64,000 bases of DNA from Neiella marina (GCF_002165625.1 NZ_NGNS01000015.1:39780-103779), one strand, 5' to 3'. Shown: positions 39,020 through 50,008, counted from the first letter of the stretch. Numbers and translations are program-made. The notes: generated by a model from the letters alone, not told the origin.

Positions 39020-39784
39020 TTAGCGAACAATGCCGCGTGATGATTTCGCCAGGTAATCGACAATGACTTGTACTGCTGGCGATTCCTTGCCCTGCTCTGC
39101 AAGAACTGGCAGAGCTTGTTCCGTGGTTAAACCGTCGCGATAGAGCGTCTTATAAGCCTTTCGCAAGGCTTGTATGGCAGGCTTATCAAAGCCACGGCGT
39201 TTAAGCCCTTCGTAGTTCATGCCGAAAGCTTCGTTGTGACGCGCCATGACATAAGGTGGAATGTCCTTAAGTACGATAGAGCCAGCGGCGGTAAAGCTAT
39301 GAGCGCCAACACGGCAAAACTGGTGATAACCACTCATAGCGCCGGCAATAGCCCAGTCTTCAACATGAACATGGCCCGCCAAACCGACGTAATTAGCGAG
39401 GATAATATTGTCACCAACGACGCAATCATGGGCAATGTGAACATATGCCATGAATAGGTTATTGCTGCCAACAACGGTTTTTCCTTCGTCTTGAGTGGTG
39501 CCGCGGTGGACAGTGACACACTCTCGAAAAATGTTGTTATCACCAATAATTGTTTCGGTTGGCTCGCCGGCATACTTTTTGTCTTGGTTTTCTTCACCAA
39601 TTGAGACAAATTGAAAAATCCGGTTTCCTTTGCCGATTTTGGTCCGTCCTTTGATCACCACATGCGACGCGACTTCTGTGTCGTCGCCGATCTCTACATC
39701 GGCATCAATATAAGTCCATGGACCAATACTGACGTTACTACCAATGCGAGCATTTTCATGAACAAATGCTAGAGGACTAATCAA
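39020..39784 (-). CDS. lpxA: UDP-N-acetylglucosamine acyltransferase
   Basis: A 254-residue left-handed beta-helix enzyme and the first step of lipid A synthesis. Hexapeptide repeats run through most of it, and the catalytic His is in FMAYVHIAHDC. I assign a TTG start at 39784: GGGAAG lies eight bases upstream, it leaves a two-base gap after the fabZ stop, and the protein then starts ISPLAFVHENARIGS, matching the family. The ATG at 39808 would add eight unlikely residues and overlap fabZ. Confidence 0.95.
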   Translation of the reverse strand: MISPLAFVHENARIGSNVSIGPWTYIDADVEIGDDTEVASHVVIKGRTKIGKGNRIFQFVSIGEENQDKKYAGEPTETIIGDNNIFRECVTVHRGTTQDEGKTVVGSNNLFMAYVHIAHDCVVGDNIILANYVGLAGHVHVEDWAIAGAMSGYHQFCRVGAHSFTAAGSIVLKDIPPYVMARHNEAFGMNYEGLKRRGFDKPAIQALRKAYKTLYRDGLTTEQALPVLAEQGKESPAVQVIVDYLAKSSRGIVR

Positions 39785-39786
39785 AA

Positions 39787-40242
39787 CTAAGCTTCCCGTT
39801 GTGCACACATAATTTCAGCCGTACAAACAACGGCGCCATCGACCTTGGCAGTCGCATTGAATTTACCCATGCCACGGCGAATCTTAATGAGTTCGACTTC
39901 CAAAACTATGGTGTCACCTGGGCCAACCGGCCGTTTAAAACGTGCATTGTCGACACTAGCGAAATAGTACAAGGTGTTTTTGCCCGGCTCTTCCTCGGCT
40001 GACTTATAGCTGAGAATGCCCGTTGCTTGGGCCAAGGCTTCGAGCATCAATACACCCGGGAATACCGGTTTCTGTGGAAAGTGGCCGGTAAAAAACGGTT
40101 CATTGAAAGTGACGTTTTTGATCGCGTGGAGCCATTTGCCAGGCTCGTAATCGGTGACTTTGTCCACGAGTAAAAACGGGTAGCGATGGGGCAGACAGTT
40201 GAGGATCTCCTCAATGTCCAACTGCTTGAGTTCTCTAGTCAA
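39787..40242 (-). CDS. fabZ: 3-hydroxyacyl-ACP dehydratase FabZ
   Basis: A 151-residue hot-dog-fold dehydratase of fatty acid elongation. The catalytic His is in [11 protein letters not shown] and the Glu in [23 protein letters not shown] is the family N-terminus. It starts with TTG, ten bases after AAGGA. It sits between lpxD and lpxA as in E. coli, linking the fatty acid pool to lipid A synthesis. Confidence 0.97.
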   Translation of the reverse strand: MTRELKQLDIEEILNCLPHRYPFLLVDKVTDYEPGKWLHAIKNVTFNEPFFTGHFPQKPVFPGVLMLEALAQATGILSYKSAEEEPGKNTLYYFASVDNARFKRPVGPGDTIVLEVELIKIRRGMGKFNATAKVDGAVVCTAEIMCAQREA

Positions 40243-40269
40243 GACTCAATTCCTTATTCTTGTTAAATA

Positions 40270-41295
40270 TCAATCATCTTGGTTCAACTGAGACTCAAGC
40301 GCTTTGACACGCGCGAACAAATCTCCCAGTTGATTATAACGGTTCACTCCTCGGCGCCACTCTCTGTTGCCGGTGGCAGGAATACCGCTTGAATATACGC
40401 CAGGTTCAGTGATGCTCTTGACGATCATCGAATCACCGGTGACATGAACTCCATCACAAATTTCGATGTGACCATTAATACCCACGCCGCCGCCAATGAT
40501 GCAGTACTTGCCAATTTTGGTACTACCGGCAACTCCAGACGCTCCGGCAATCGCGGTATAGTCACCAACCTGACAGTTGTGACCAATCTGTACCTGATTA
40601 TCAATAATAGCGCCTTTACCGATGATGGTGTCATCAAGAGCGCCGCGATCGATGGTCACGCTGGCGCCAATATCGGCTCCTTCGCCGATAATGACTCGGC
40701 CCATTTGTGGGATTTTTTCCCAACGCCCCTGGTCATTGGCAAAGCCAAAACCGTCACTACCTAACACGGTATTGCTGTGGACCATCACTTCATCACCGAG
40801 CACTGTGTGATGATAAAGCGTCACATTGGGCTTGATGGTGACGCGATGGCCTATTTCAACGCCCACGCCGATATAACTACCGGCGCCAATACTGACATCG
40901 TCGCCAACTCGGACATCTGCTTCGATGACCACATTGGGACCGATATGCGCATTGTTGCCAATCGAAGCGGTTGGGTCGATCGTGACGGAAGGGTGAATGC
41001 CAGCTTCTGATACTGGGCTATCATCGAGTAATTGCGCCGCTTTAGCGTAACCCAAGTATGGGTTGTCCATTACCAAAGCTCGGCCTGCAACTAATGATTG
41101 CTCTTTGGGGCTAACAATCACTGCGAGCGCGTGACAATCTTCGAGTTGCGATTTGTATTTTTTATTGGCTAGAAAGCTAACTTGTTGCCCGTCGGCGTTT
41201 TCTAAGGTGTTTAAACCGACAACGACGGCAGAGCCGTCGCCATCGAGAGTTGCACCGATATGTTCTGCAAGCGCAGCGAGTGTAATGCTAGTCAT
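40270..41295 (-). CDS. lpxD: UDP-3-O-acyl-glucosamine N-acyltransferase
   Basis: A 341-residue LpxD, third enzyme of lipid A synthesis. An N-terminal uridine-binding domain (FLANKKYKSQLEDCHALAVI) precedes the hexapeptide beta-helix with IGPNVVIEADVRVG, GSDGFGFANDQGRW and IDNQVQIGHNCQVGD, which carries the active-site His region. A C-terminal helix ends VKALESQLNQDD. It lies ten bases after skp. Confidence 0.97.
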   Translation of the reverse strand: MTSITLAALAEHIGATLDGDGSAVVVGLNTLENADGQQVSFLANKKYKSQLEDCHALAVIVSPKEQSLVAGRALVMDNPYLGYAKAAQLLDDSPVSEAGIHPSVTIDPTASIGNNAHIGPNVVIEADVRVGDDVSIGAGSYIGVGVEIGHRVTIKPNVTLYHHTVLGDEVMVHSNTVLGSDGFGFANDQGRWEKIPQMGRVIIGEGADIGASVTIDRGALDDTIIGKGAIIDNQVQIGHNCQVGDYTAIAGASGVAGSTKIGKYCIIGGGVGINGHIEICDGVHVTGDSMIVKSITEPGVYSSGIPATGNREWRRGVNRYNQLGDLFARVKALESQLNQDD

Positions 41296-41305
41296 TAAAA
41301 GCCAA

Positions 41306-41803
41306 TTACTTTTTGCTCAAGTGTTCGACAACTTTAGCTGAAATATCTGATTCTGGCTTAGCATATAGAATCGATTGGCGATCCAATACAGCTTCGTAGC
41401 CTTCTTTCTGGGCAATTTCGCTAATTGCTTTTTGCACAATAACAAAGATTTTCTTGTTTTCTTCGGCTTGACGGCGTTGGCCATCTTGCTGCAGCGCTTT
41501 GGCTTTCAATTTCAATGAAGCGTCCATTTCTTGTAACTCACGGCCCACTTTCATTTTCTGCTCTTCAGTCAACAGCGCTTCGTTGCGGCGTGCCTCTTCT
41601 TGCTTATCGGCCATTTGCTTTTCCAAACGCTGTATTTCATCAAGACGATCGGCAAATTCACCCTGCAACAATTTGGCAGTTGCTTCGCTTTGTGGAATGT
41701 TTTTCACGATGCGGCCTAAATCAACAACCGCGATACCTTTGGCTTGTACTGCGCCAGCCAACATGGCCATTCCTAAAGCAGCAACGGCAACCAATTTTTT
41801 CAC
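41306..41803 (-). CDS. skp: OmpH/Skp periplasmic chaperone
   Basis: A 165-residue Skp-family chaperone that holds unfolded outer-membrane proteins in the periplasm. The signal peptide is about 21 residues (VQA-KGIAVVD). The start codon is GTG with AAGGAG seven bases before. The central arms are long coiled-coil helices (LDEIQRLEKQMADKQEEARR). It sits directly after bamA, which encodes its assembly partner. Confidence 0.94.
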   Translation of the reverse strand: MKKLVAVAALGMAMLAGAVQAKGIAVVDLGRIVKNIPQSEATAKLLQGEFADRLDEIQRLEKQMADKQEEARRNEALLTEEQKMKVGRELQEMDASLKLKAKALQQDGQRRQAEENKKIFVIVQKAISEIAQKEGYEAVLDRQSILYAKPESDISAKVVEHLSKK

Positions 41804-41836
41804 AATAAACTCCTTAGAGATTAGGACGCCACTTGG

Positions 41837-44311
41837 TTAGAAGGTTTGTCCGACATTAAACGAGAAAGTTTCTGTTTTATCGCCAGTGTAATCTTCAAGC
41901 GGCTTAGCAAAACTGAAGATCATCGGTCCCATTGGTGACAACCATTGAACCGTCAAACCAACTGACGCACGAATTTTACTTGGGTCTGAATAATCGTAAA
42001 TCTTATCAAGCTGATCACGATGCAAATCTTTATAGCTGTCGTAATCAAACTCAGTATCCCAGAGGTTACCAACATCTAAAAACATACTGGTACGAACCGA
42101 GTTTTTATAGGCCTCGTCCATAAATGGAGTTGGTACGATCAATTCCAGCGATGCAACTGCCAACGCATTACCACCAATCGAGCCACTGCTCACCTCAAGA
42201 AAATCATCTTCAGGTGGTGATGGAATCACTGCACCGCCGCCAGGGCCTGGACTTGGTGGGATGCTGCCAACCGCTACCCGACGAACACCTCGAGGACCAA
42301 CACCACGAGACTCAAAGCCGCGCAGACTAGAGCTACCACCGGCACGGAAGTTCTTAAAGAACGGCATGATGTGATCGTGACCATTATTGGAACCATAACC
42401 ATTGCCGTAGCCAAGTTGAGCAGAGGTAGCAATAACCCAATCATGTCGACGATCGAGCGGCCAGTACTGTCGATAGTTGTAGTTAAGAGTAAAGTAATTC
42501 AGGTCACTATTAGGCGTTGTGATCATAGCATTAGCGCTATTCGATGAACCGCTCGTTGGGAACGTTCCTCGGTTCAACGTAATGCGTGACCAACCGGCGT
42601 TGAAATCAAAGGTATTGAAGTTCACCTGACCATCAGGATTCGACTCATCACCATAGATCAGGTAGAACTTACGAACTTGGTCGTAATCATCAAGATTCGA
42701 TAGTTCGTTGTAATTGTAACCAACACCTAAGTTAATTCGATTGTATTCATCGAGCGGGAAACCAAGGCTAGTTGACAAGCCATAGGTAGTATTGTCATAG
42801 CTAATCAAGTTAGCGCTACCTGCATCAAATTCCGAGTAGAAGATACGACCGCCAAATGATACCCCGTCCTTGGTAAAGTAAGGGTCAGAGTAACTAAAGT
42901 CAGCACGGCGGTTATAGCGGTTGGTGTTGACTTGAGCACCGATCTTATTACCTGTTCCCAAGAAGTTGTTTTGCTGCACACCGGCCTGCAAACTCAGGCC
43001 AGAATCAGTACCATAACCCAAACCGGCCGTGAAGGAACCTGAAGGTTGCTCTTTGACGGTGAACTCCAAGTCGACCATATCGTCTTGCTGAGGCAAGCGA
43101 TTAGTTTCGGACTCAGCAGTCTCGAAGTAACCCAATCGATTGAGTCGATTTTCCGACAGCTCAACGGCTGAATTCGATAACCAAGCACCTTCGAGCTGAC
43201 GCATTTCTCGACGCAACACCTCATCCTTGGTAATGGTATTACCAGCGAAGTTAATCCGGCGAACATAGATACGCTTGCCTGGGTTGATGTTGACGTTTAG
43301 CGTTACTTCGTTGGTCTCGTCATCCAGTTCTGGGAATGTCGTTACTTCTGGGTAGGCATAACCAAAACGACCTAAGTACTTGCTAATTCGCTCTTCAGAG
43401 AAAGTGACTTCGGCGGCGTTGTACAAGTCGCCCGGACGTTGGGTAAATAAAGCCTGCATGAGCTCTTTGCGGTTCAACAAGTTACCCGACAACTTCACTT
43501 CTTTAACGTGGTAAGGCTCACCTTCCTTAACGTTAATGGAAATGTAAATCGACTTTTTATTCGGCGTCATCGCCACCTGAGTCGATTCAACCTCGAAACG
43601 GATGTAACCGCGGTCACGGTAGTAACTGGTTAGAGTTTCTAAATCGCCTTCTAGGGTTTGCTTCTGATAGCGACGATTCCCCATGATATCCCACCATGGC
43701 AAGGTATCGCGCAGCTCAAGGGTTTCGAGTAACTCTTGGTCTGAATAGATGGTGTTACCGACAATGTTAATTTGGTCGATTTCAGCCGCATCGCCTTCAG
43801 TGAAAACAAACTGGACGCTGACTCGGTTGCGCGGCAGCGGTGTCACAATCGCCTGTACTTTGGCGTTGTATTTACCGATCGAGTAATAGAAATCTGCGAG
43901 GCCTTTTTCTACATCAGCGATAACACTACGTTCGAGTGATTCACCGACTTGAATCTTTGATGAGTCGAGGCTTTCTTGAAGTTGCTCATCTTTGATGTCT
44001 TTGTTGCCGCTAAACTCAATACTGCTGATGGTTGGCTTTTCGCGAACCTGAATCAACAAGGTGGTTTCGTCTTGAAAGATACGAATATCTTCAAAGTGGT
44101 TTGAAGCGTTCAAGCTACGCAGAATGATAGCGGCAGTTTCTGCATCAACCGTATCGCCAACTTGAACAGGTACACTGAGCAAGGCTGCACCGAGTGCAAC
44201 CCTTTGAAGCCCCTCAATTCGGATATCTTCTACGACAAAAGTATCCTGAGCCTGCACTGAGGCACTGGCAAAGAGCGCTATAGAAGCGATAAGTGCAGAT
44301 CGAATAGCCAT
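41837..44311 (-). CDS. bamA: Outer-membrane protein assembly factor BamA
   Basis: An 824-residue Omp85 protein, the core of the BAM complex that inserts beta-barrels. The signal peptide ends near VQA-QD. Five POTRA domains span about residues 23-425, and a 16-strand barrel ends in Phe (FNVGQTF). The loop 6 motif is visible as SSLRGFESRGVGPR. A proline- and glycine-rich loop insertion (SIPPSPGPGGG) follows it. Gene order rseP-bamA-skp is conserved. No sigma-E promoter was identified. Confidence 0.97.
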   Translation of the reverse strand: MAIRSALIASIALFASASVQAQDTFVVEDIRIEGLQRVALGAALLSVPVQVGDTVDAETAAIILRSLNASNHFEDIRIFQDETTLLIQVREKPTISSIEFSGNKDIKDEQLQESLDSSKIQVGESLERSVIADVEKGLADFYYSIGKYNAKVQAIVTPLPRNRVSVQFVFTEGDAAEIDQINIVGNTIYSDQELLETLELRDTLPWWDIMGNRRYQKQTLEGDLETLTSYYRDRGYIRFEVESTQVAMTPNKKSIYISINVKEGEPYHVKEVKLSGNLLNRKELMQALFTQRPGDLYNAAEVTFSEERISKYLGRFGYAYPEVTTFPELDDETNEVTLNVNINPGKRIYVRRINFAGNTITKDEVLRREMRQLEGAWLSNSAVELSENRLNRLGYFETAESETNRLPQQDDMVDLEFTVKEQPSGSFTAGLGYGTDSGLSLQAGVQQNNFLGTGNKIGAQVNTNRYNRRADFSYSDPYFTKDGVSFGGRIFYSEFDAGSANLISYDNTTYGLSTSLGFPLDEYNRINLGVGYNYNELSNLDDYDQVRKFYLIYGDESNPDGQVNFNTFDFNAGWSRITLNRGTFPTSGSSNSANAMITTPNSDLNYFTLNYNYRQYWPLDRRHDWVIATSAQLGYGNGYGSNNGHDHIMPFFKNFRAGGSSSLRGFESRGVGPRGVRRVAVGSIPPSPGPGGGAVIPSPPEDDFLEVSSGSIGGNALAVASLELIVPTPFMDEAYKNSVRTSMFLDVGNLWDTEFDYDSYKDLHRDQLDKIYDYSDPSKIRASVGLTVQWLSPMGPMIFSFAKPLEDYTGDKTETFSFNVGQTF

Positions 44312-44346
44312 GTTTTCTTATGTTGTCCTTTATACCGCCAAGAGCA

Positions 44347-45687
44347 TTAAAACCGGGAAAAATCATTAAAGAGCGCTAAGCCCATCAACAGCATTAAGGC
44401 TGCAGATCCAATACGAAATCCGATCTCCTGAACCTTTTCCGGTACGGGTCGCCCCGATAGAAGCTCAATAAAGTAATAGAGAAGGTGGCCGCCATCAAGC
44501 ACTGGTAGTGGTAATAAGTTGATTATTCCAATATTGACCGAAATTAGCGCCACAAATCCCAAAAAATAAACAAAGCCGAATGATGCACTGGCACCGGCTC
44601 CCTGTGCAATGGAAATTGGCCCACTTAAGTTCTTAACTGAGACATCGCCCGTGATTAGCTTACCAATCATACTGACGCTCAGCGTAACCAGCTGCCAAGT
44701 CTTATCCATTGCTTTGCCTATCGCCTCGATCGGGCCATAAGCTAATTCGAACACATAGTGCTCCGGCCAAGGCTCAACGGTTGGCGCTATTCCTAAATAG
44801 CCGCGTCCGCCTTTGTCGCCCGGAGTAGCCGAAAGTGTCACGGTGTCGTTATGACGTACGACATCAAATGTCATCACTTGGTTCGGCGATTGTTGAATTA
44901 ATTTTGCAATATCGATCCATTCAGTTGCAGATTCACCGTTTACCGCAACAATTTGATCGCCAACTTCAAAGCCTGCTTTATGCGCCGGAGTAGCTTCCTC
45001 AACTTGCTGAATAACTAATTGGATCTGAGGTCGAAATGGCACCAATCCAAGACTACGGACGGCAGACTCTTTGTCGGGGTCAAATTGCCAATCACGTAGA
45101 TCGAGTTGATAGGTTATGGGCCGCCCTGCACCAGGATCTTCTGCCTTTAATGTCATAGAATCGCGGCCGATATGAGCGACAAATACGAGATTGACTGCTT
45201 CCCAATCTGGCGTCGCGCGACCATCAACTTCGACAATTTGCTGTCGGCCATCAATCCCAGCAAGTGCCGCAGGAGAGTCAGCAACGACACCGTCAATAAT
45301 TGGCTTAACGGTAGTCACGCCAACCAAGAACATTAACCAATAGGCCGCAACTGCCAGCAACAGGTTTGCTAGGGGCCCTGCAGCGACGATGGCAATGCGT
45401 TGCCAAACCGATTTATTGTTGAAAGCCAGATGAGCTTCCTCGGATGACACTTCGTCAACTCGCTCATCGAGCATTTTGACGTAGCCGCCCAAAGGAATCG
45501 CTGCAATCACATATTCTGTGCCTGTTTTGCCATGGCGGGTATACAGGGGTTTACCAAAACCGACCGAAAAACGCAGCACCTTGACGCCACAACGTCGTGC
45601 CACCCAAAAGTGACCAAACTCGTGAAATGTGATCAGCACGCCAAGTGCCACCACAAAGAAAATTAGATTCCAGAAAAACTCAAACAT
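44347..45687 (-). CDS. rseP: Site-2 metalloprotease RseP
   Basis: A 446-residue inner-membrane intramembrane protease that completes RseA cleavage and so releases sigma-E. The zinc site HEFGH is in the first membrane helix region (ITFHEFGHFWVARR). Two PDZ domains follow, and the third metal ligand lies in NLLPLPVLDGGH. I take the ATG at 45687, with GAAGG eight bases upstream; an upstream frame extension overlaps dxr. Confidence 0.96.
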   Translation of the reverse strand: MFEFFWNLIFFVVALGVLITFHEFGHFWVARRCGVKVLRFSVGFGKPLYTRHGKTGTEYVIAAIPLGGYVKMLDERVDEVSSEEAHLAFNNKSVWQRIAIVAAGPLANLLLAVAAYWLMFLVGVTTVKPIIDGVVADSPAALAGIDGRQQIVEVDGRATPDWEAVNLVFVAHIGRDSMTLKAEDPGAGRPITYQLDLRDWQFDPDKESAVRSLGLVPFRPQIQLVIQQVEEATPAHKAGFEVGDQIVAVNGESATEWIDIAKLIQQSPNQVMTFDVVRHNDTVTLSATPGDKGGRGYLGIAPTVEPWPEHYVFELAYGPIEAIGKAMDKTWQLVTLSVSMIGKLITGDVSVKNLSGPISIAQGAGASASFGFVYFLGFVALISVNIGIINLLPLPVLDGGHLLYYFIELLSGRPVPEKVQEIGFRIGSAALMLLMGLALFNDFSRF

Positions 45688-45701
45688 CACAAGCCTTCGC
45701 G

Positions 45702-46898
45702 TTATCGCTGAGCACAAAACTGCTCGGCTAGCGCTCGCCCATGTTGATCAATCGCCAACACGTCATCGAGCACAGTAATTCGTATATCAGTGCCTGTAGC
45801 CATCACTTCGCCATTAACGGCAGCGATATCGGTAAACCCGATTTGTCCCGCCAGAAAACGTGCGACAGAAACTTCGTTCGCTGCATTGAGCAAGGTACAG
45901 GATTCCTGATCTTGCTGACAAGCTTCTATCGCAAGTCGCAAGCAAGGGTAACGGTTAAAATCCGGTGGTAAAAATTCCAGTTTAGCGATGTCAGCAAAGT
46001 TAAGTGGCTCGACACCGGATTGGCCGCGCTCCGGGAACATCATGGCATGAGCGATTGGTGTACGCATATCGGGCTGGCCAAGCTGCGCCAATACCGAACC
46101 ATCGCTGTATTGCACCATAGAATGAATCACCGATTGTGGGTGAATCACAACTTCAATTTGCTCAGGTTTAGCATCAAACAAACGGCATGCTTCGATGAAC
46201 TCGAGGCCTTTGTTCATCATCGTCGCCGAATCGACCGAGATCTTCTGTCCCATCGACCAATTGGGGTGAGCGACTGCCTGCGCCGGTGTTTTGTTAGCAA
46301 GTTCTGCAATCGGAGTTTCTCTAAACGGGCCTCCCGATCCGGTCAACAATATTTTGCTCACGCCTTTGCTAAACAGTGGGCCCCGTTGTTTAGCCTGCCA
46401 TTGTGCTGGCAAGCATTGAAAGATGGCATTGTGCTCACTATCAATCGGCAACAGTTCCGCGCCATTATCACGCACCGCATCCATGAACAACTTACCCGCC
46501 GATACCAGCGATTCTTTATTTGCCAACAGTACCCGTTTGCCGGCTTGAGCAGCGGCAAGAGTGGGTAATAACCCGGCGGCGCCAACAATAGCCGCCATAA
46601 CTTGATCGACTTCACTGGCCGAGGCAACTGCCACCAGACCTTCAGGGCCGGCCAGTATTTGTGTCTGACAACCTTGGCTGGCCACTTGTGCTTGCAGCTT
46701 TTGAGCCTGCTGTGGTGTCGCAACCACTGCATATTTAGGCTCAAACGTTAAAATCTGATGATAGAGTTTTTCGACTCGCGAATGACTCGACAAGGCAAAT
46801 ACGGAAAAACGATCAGGGTGACGTTGAATGACATCAAGGGTGCTAACCCCAATTGAGCCGGTTGCACCTAGGATCGTCACTTGTTGCAAAGGCATCAT
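45702..46898 (-). CDS. dxr: 1-deoxy-D-xylulose 5-phosphate reductoisomerase
   Basis: A 398-residue Dxr (IspC), second enzyme of the MEP isoprenoid pathway. The NADPH-binding motif is [17 protein letters not shown]. Active-site residues appear in [24 protein letters not shown] and [19 protein letters not shown]. Its ATG overlaps the cdsA stop by one base (TAATG). The product feeds undecaprenyl phosphate made by the neighbouring uppS. Confidence 0.97.
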   Translation of the reverse strand: MMPLQQVTILGATGSIGVSTLDVIQRHPDRFSVFALSSHSRVEKLYHQILTFEPKYAVVATPQQAQKLQAQVASQGCQTQILAGPEGLVAVASASEVDQVMAAIVGAAGLLPTLAAAQAGKRVLLANKESLVSAGKLFMDAVRDNGAELLPIDSEHNAIFQCLPAQWQAKQRGPLFSKGVSKILLTGSGGPFRETPIAELANKTPAQAVAHPNWSMGQKISVDSATMMNKGLEFIEACRLFDAKPEQIEVVIHPQSVIHSMVQYSDGSVLAQLGQPDMRTPIAHAMMFPERGQSGVEPLNFADIAKLEFLPPDFNRYPCLRLAIEACQQDQESCTLLNAANEVSVARFLAGQIGFTDIAAVNGEVMATGTDIRITVLDDVLAIDQHGRALAEQFCAQR

Positions 46899-47755
46899 TA
46901 AACCGCCCAGTAGATTGCGCCAAGGGTAAAGACCGGAACTGCCGCAGTCAGGCTATCGACACGATCGAGGATGCCGCCATGACCAGGCAAGATTTTCCCG
47001 CTGTCTTTAATCCCCGCATCGCGCTTGAGCATGCTTTCGACCAAATCACCAAGCACGCCAGCAATCACGCTGAGGTAACAAAACAACAGATAGATTGCTA
47101 AGTTATCTGATGCCGCAGGGAAGTACCATAGTCCGCCAACGACAATCAAACTAGCCAACGCTAACCCACCGAGTAGCCCTTCAACGGTTTTGCCCGGGCT
47201 AACTTTAGGTAATAGCTTAGTTTTACCAAAGCGCTTACCGAACATGTAGCCGCCAGTGTCCGCAGCCCATACCAGCAACAAGGACATCAATAACAAAGCA
47301 ATACCGGCATGGGCTTGTTCTGAAGGTATCGAGCGCAACGCGATCATAGCCAATCCCCAAGGGATTAGGGTCAACCAACCAATCAGAGCCTTCGCAGGCC
47401 AACTTCGCCACAAGGGTTGCGCCGAGGGGTAAATCAACACTAAAGCAAGTGCGATGCTCCACCACCCCATGGCCGCCCACAGCGCAATAACAAACCAATC
47501 GGTTAATTGTGCACCTTGCCAGTGATTGCCCGAAAGGCTTGGCGCCATCACGGCAGCAACAATAGCAATCGACACGACACCATAGATGGTCCGTAATCGG
47601 CGCTTCAAACCACCCATGAGAGTTCCCCACTCCCACGCAGACAGCATTAGTAAGCCACAAATAACAACTTCAAAAGCCGTATCTGAGAGTAGAAAAATTG
47701 CCGCTAACGCGACAGGGAGAAGTACCAAAGCGGTAAGAATTCGTAACTTTAACAT
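46898..47755 (-). CDS. cdsA: Phosphatidate cytidylyltransferase
   Basis: A 285-residue multi-pass membrane enzyme that makes CDP-diacylglycerol for phospholipid synthesis. About eight hydrophobic helices are evident. The family signature is at the C-terminus: [19 protein letters not shown], with the preceding [26 protein letters not shown] precedes the ATG. It overlaps dxr by one base and follows uppS by 18. Confidence 0.96.
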   Translation of the reverse strand: MLKLRILTALVLLPVALAAIFLLSDTAFEVVICGLLMLSAWEWGTLMGGLKRRLRTIYGVVSIAIVAAVMAPSLSGNHWQGAQLTDWFVIALWAAMGWWSIALALVLIYPSAQPLWRSWPAKALIGWLTLIPWGLAMIALRSIPSEQAHAGIALLLMSLLLVWAADTGGYMFGKRFGKTKLLPKVSPGKTVEGLLGGLALASLIVVGGLWYFPAASDNLAIYLLFCYLSVIAGVLGDLVESMLKRDAGIKDSGKILPGHGGILDRVDSLTAAVPVFTLGAIYWAV

Positions 47756-47773
47756 GGACTCTTCTCCGTGTGA

Positions 47774-48526
47774 TTAAGCATCGGTGCCTTGCACCTGTTC
47801 GCCCGTACAGCCAAAGCGCCGCTCACGCTGCATAAAGGACTGAATTGCTTGTTCAAACACGGTTTCATCAAAATCGGGCCATAGAGTATCGGTGAAATAG
47901 AACTCAGTATAGGCAGCTTGCCAGATAAGAAAGTTGCTAATGCGGTGATCGCCACCGGTGCGAATCATCAAGTCCGGGTCGGGAACACCGGCCAAGCAAG
48001 TGGCATTGGTAAACATTGTCTCATCAATGTCGTTGACATCAAGTTCACCATTTTTAACCTGCTGAGCCAGTCGTTTAGCCGTATCAACTACGTCCCAGCG
48101 ACCGCCATAGTTGGCAGCAATATTCAGCAGCAACCCCTTGTTGTCAGCCGTTTTGGCTTCCGCTTCCCGGATCTTATGTTGGAGTTTATCGCTAAAGCGA
48201 GAAATGTCGCCAATAATGCGCAGGCGAACGTTGTTTTTGTGCAGGCGCTTCACTTCACTAGTCAACACCGTCATGAAGAGTTCCATCAGCACACCAACTT
48301 CGGCTTCTGGTCGACGCCAGTTCTCGCTGCTAAAGGCGTATAGAGTGAGCGCCTGTATACCTAGTTGACCTGCATAGCGGACTGCCCGCCGGACAGATTG
48401 AACACCGGATTTATGACCAAATACGCGAGGTTTGTTGCGTTGCTGAGCCCAGCGACCATTACCATCCATGATAATTGCAACGTGTTTTATCGGATGCGGT
48501 TTATCAGCTTGATCCGGATCTGCCAT
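47774..48526 (-). CDS. uppS: Undecaprenyl diphosphate synthase
   Basis: A 250-residue cis-prenyltransferase that makes the C55 lipid carrier for peptidoglycan. The catalytic region is [19 protein letters not shown] with the key Asp, and the later [21 protein letters not shown] is typical. It follows a hairpin that separates it from frr. Confidence 0.97.
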   Translation of the reverse strand: MADPDQADKPHPIKHVAIIMDGNGRWAQQRNKPRVFGHKSGVQSVRRAVRYAGQLGIQALTLYAFSSENWRRPEAEVGVLMELFMTVLTSEVKRLHKNNVRLRIIGDISRFSDKLQHKIREAEAKTADNKGLLLNIAANYGGRWDVVDTAKRLAQQVKNGELDVNDIDETMFTNATCLAGVPDPDLMIRTGGDHRISNFLIWQAAYTEFYFTDTLWPDFDETVFEQAIQSFMQRERRFGCTGEQVQGTDA

Positions 48527-48560
48527 TCTTATTCCATTTTATTTAACGCACGATATAAAA

Positions 48561-48598
48561 ACGCCGCGCCTTCGGGGTTAGCCATCGAGGTGCGGCGT
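48561..48598 (-). terminator. Hairpin terminator after frr
   Basis: On the minus strand ACGCCGC pairs with GCGGCGT around a structured loop, followed by TTTTTATAT. It lies between frr and uppS. Confidence 0.65.
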
Positions 48599-48624
48599 AG
48601 TGGTCAAGTTAACCAAGCAGACAA

Positions 48625-49182
48625 TTAAATTTCAAGCAGTTCCGCTTCTTTCGCCTTAAGCATTTCATCAACTGTCTTGATGAAGCCATCGGTAATCTTT
48701 TGAATATCGTCTGCAGCATTACGTTCTTCGTCTTCAGAAATCTCTTTTTCTTTCAACAAAGATTTAAAGTCGCTGTTAGCGTCACGGCGAATATTGCGAA
48801 TCGCAATTCGGCCACCTTCAGCTTCACCGCGAACCACTTTAATCAGGTCCTTACGACGCTCTTCGGTCAGCGGCGGCAGAGGAATACGAATCACTGTGCC
48901 AGCAGAGTTTGGGTTTAGGCCCAAGTCAGAACTCATAATGGCTTTCTCAACGGCTTGGATCATACTCTTATCAAACACAGTCACAGCAAGGGTACGAGAA
49001 TCCTGAACCGTCACATTACCGACTTGGTTCAGTGGAGTGTCGGCACCGTAGTATGACACGCTAATGTTATCGAGTAGGCTTGGGTGAGCACGACCAGTGC
49101 GAATCTTCGCCATTTGCCCTTTCAGCGACTCAATGCTTTTTTCCATGCGAGTTTTCGCATCAGCTTTAATATCGTCAATCAC
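48625..49182 (-). CDS. frr: Ribosome recycling factor
   Basis: A 185-residue RRF, the standard length. It splits the post-termination ribosome with EF-G. Family marks include [29 protein letters not shown] and [15 protein letters not shown]. The start is GTG at 49182, eight bases after GAGGT. It follows pyrH by 39 nt. Confidence 0.97.
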   Translation of the reverse strand: MIDDIKADAKTRMEKSIESLKGQMAKIRTGRAHPSLLDNISVSYYGADTPLNQVGNVTVQDSRTLAVTVFDKSMIQAVEKAIMSSDLGLNPNSAGTVIRIPLPPLTEERRKDLIKVVRGEAEGGRIAIRNIRRDANSDFKSLLKEKEISEDEERNAADDIQKITDGFIKTVDEMLKAKEAELLEI

Positions 49183-49221
49183 GTTATTGCACCTCTATCC
49201 GATAAATTTTCAAGCCACCGC

Positions 49222-49953
49222 TTATTGCTGGTGGCAAATGAGCGTACCTTCAGGTTCGCCCATCACAATCTGTTTCAGCACACCCGGTTTGTTCATATTG
49301 AACACCCGAATTGGCAAGCTGTGGTCACGGGCCAGGGTAAATGCCGCTAGGTCCATCACCTTTAATTCTTTTTCCAGAACGTCGTTGTAGTCCAACGTAC
49401 TGTATAGCTCAGCGTCTGGATTGGTCACTGGGTCAGCAGAAAACACGCCATCGACCTTAGTGCCTTTTAGTACCACGTCTGCTTCAATCTCAATGCCGCG
49501 TAAACAAGCTGCAGAGTCTGTGGTGAAGAACGGGTTGCCGGTACCGGCAGAGAAAATAACAACCCGGCCAGAGCGCAGCAAGCTGATTGCTTCAGCCCAG
49601 TTGTATGTGTCACAAACACCGTTGAGCGGAATTGCCGACATCAAACGGGTGGTAACATGATTTCGTGCCAGCGCATCGCGCATCGCCAAACCATTCATCA
49701 GCGTCGCAAGCATCCCCATGTGGTCGCCGACAACGCGGTTCATGCCCGCTTTGGCTAGCTTTTCGCCTCGGAACAAGTTGCCACCGCCAATCACTAGGCC
49801 GACTTGAATGCCCATTTCAATCAGATCTTTGATTTCCAGAGCCATGCGGTCTAGTACCAGCGGATCAATACCAAAACCTTCCTCTCCCATCAGTGCTTCA
49901 CCGGAGAGCTTAAGAAGAATGCGACGATAATTGAATTTAGGATTGGTGGTCAT
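49222..49953 (-). CDS. pyrH: UMP kinase
   Basis: A 243-residue amino-acid-kinase-fold enzyme that phosphorylates UMP to UDP. It opens [25 protein letters not shown] binds phosphate, and [15 protein letters not shown] is the family signature. GGAAG precedes the ATG. It lies downstream of tsf, separated by 102 bases that include the inverted repeat at 49978-50008. Confidence 0.97.
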   Translation of the reverse strand: MTTNPKFNYRRILLKLSGEALMGEEGFGIDPLVLDRMALEIKDLIEMGIQVGLVIGGGNLFRGEKLAKAGMNRVVGDHMGMLATLMNGLAMRDALARNHVTTRLMSAIPLNGVCDTYNWAEAISLLRSGRVVIFSAGTGNPFFTTDSAACLRGIEIEADVVLKGTKVDGVFSADPVTNPDAELYSTLDYNDVLEKELKVMDLAAFTLARDHSLPIRVFNMNKPGVLKQIVMGEPEGTLICHQQ

Positions 49954-49977
49954 GTTTGCTTCCTGTGCGAAGAATGA

Positions 49978-50008
49978 AGGTGTATCACCGAGGACCGACG
50001 ATACACCT
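49978..50008. other. Inverted repeat between tsf and pyrH
   Basis: AGGTGTATC / GATACACCT arms around 13 bases. There is no T-run, so it is more likely an mRNA stability or attenuation hairpin than a classic terminator. Confidence 0.4.

Noticed and set aside
37998..39102. Longer lpxB beginning at 39102
   Set aside because: The extra 35 residues overlap lpxA and do not resemble LpxB.
39784..39808. Start of lpxA at the ATG at 39808
   Set aside because: It lies inside fabZ, lacks a Shine-Dalgarno and adds residues unlike the family N-terminus.
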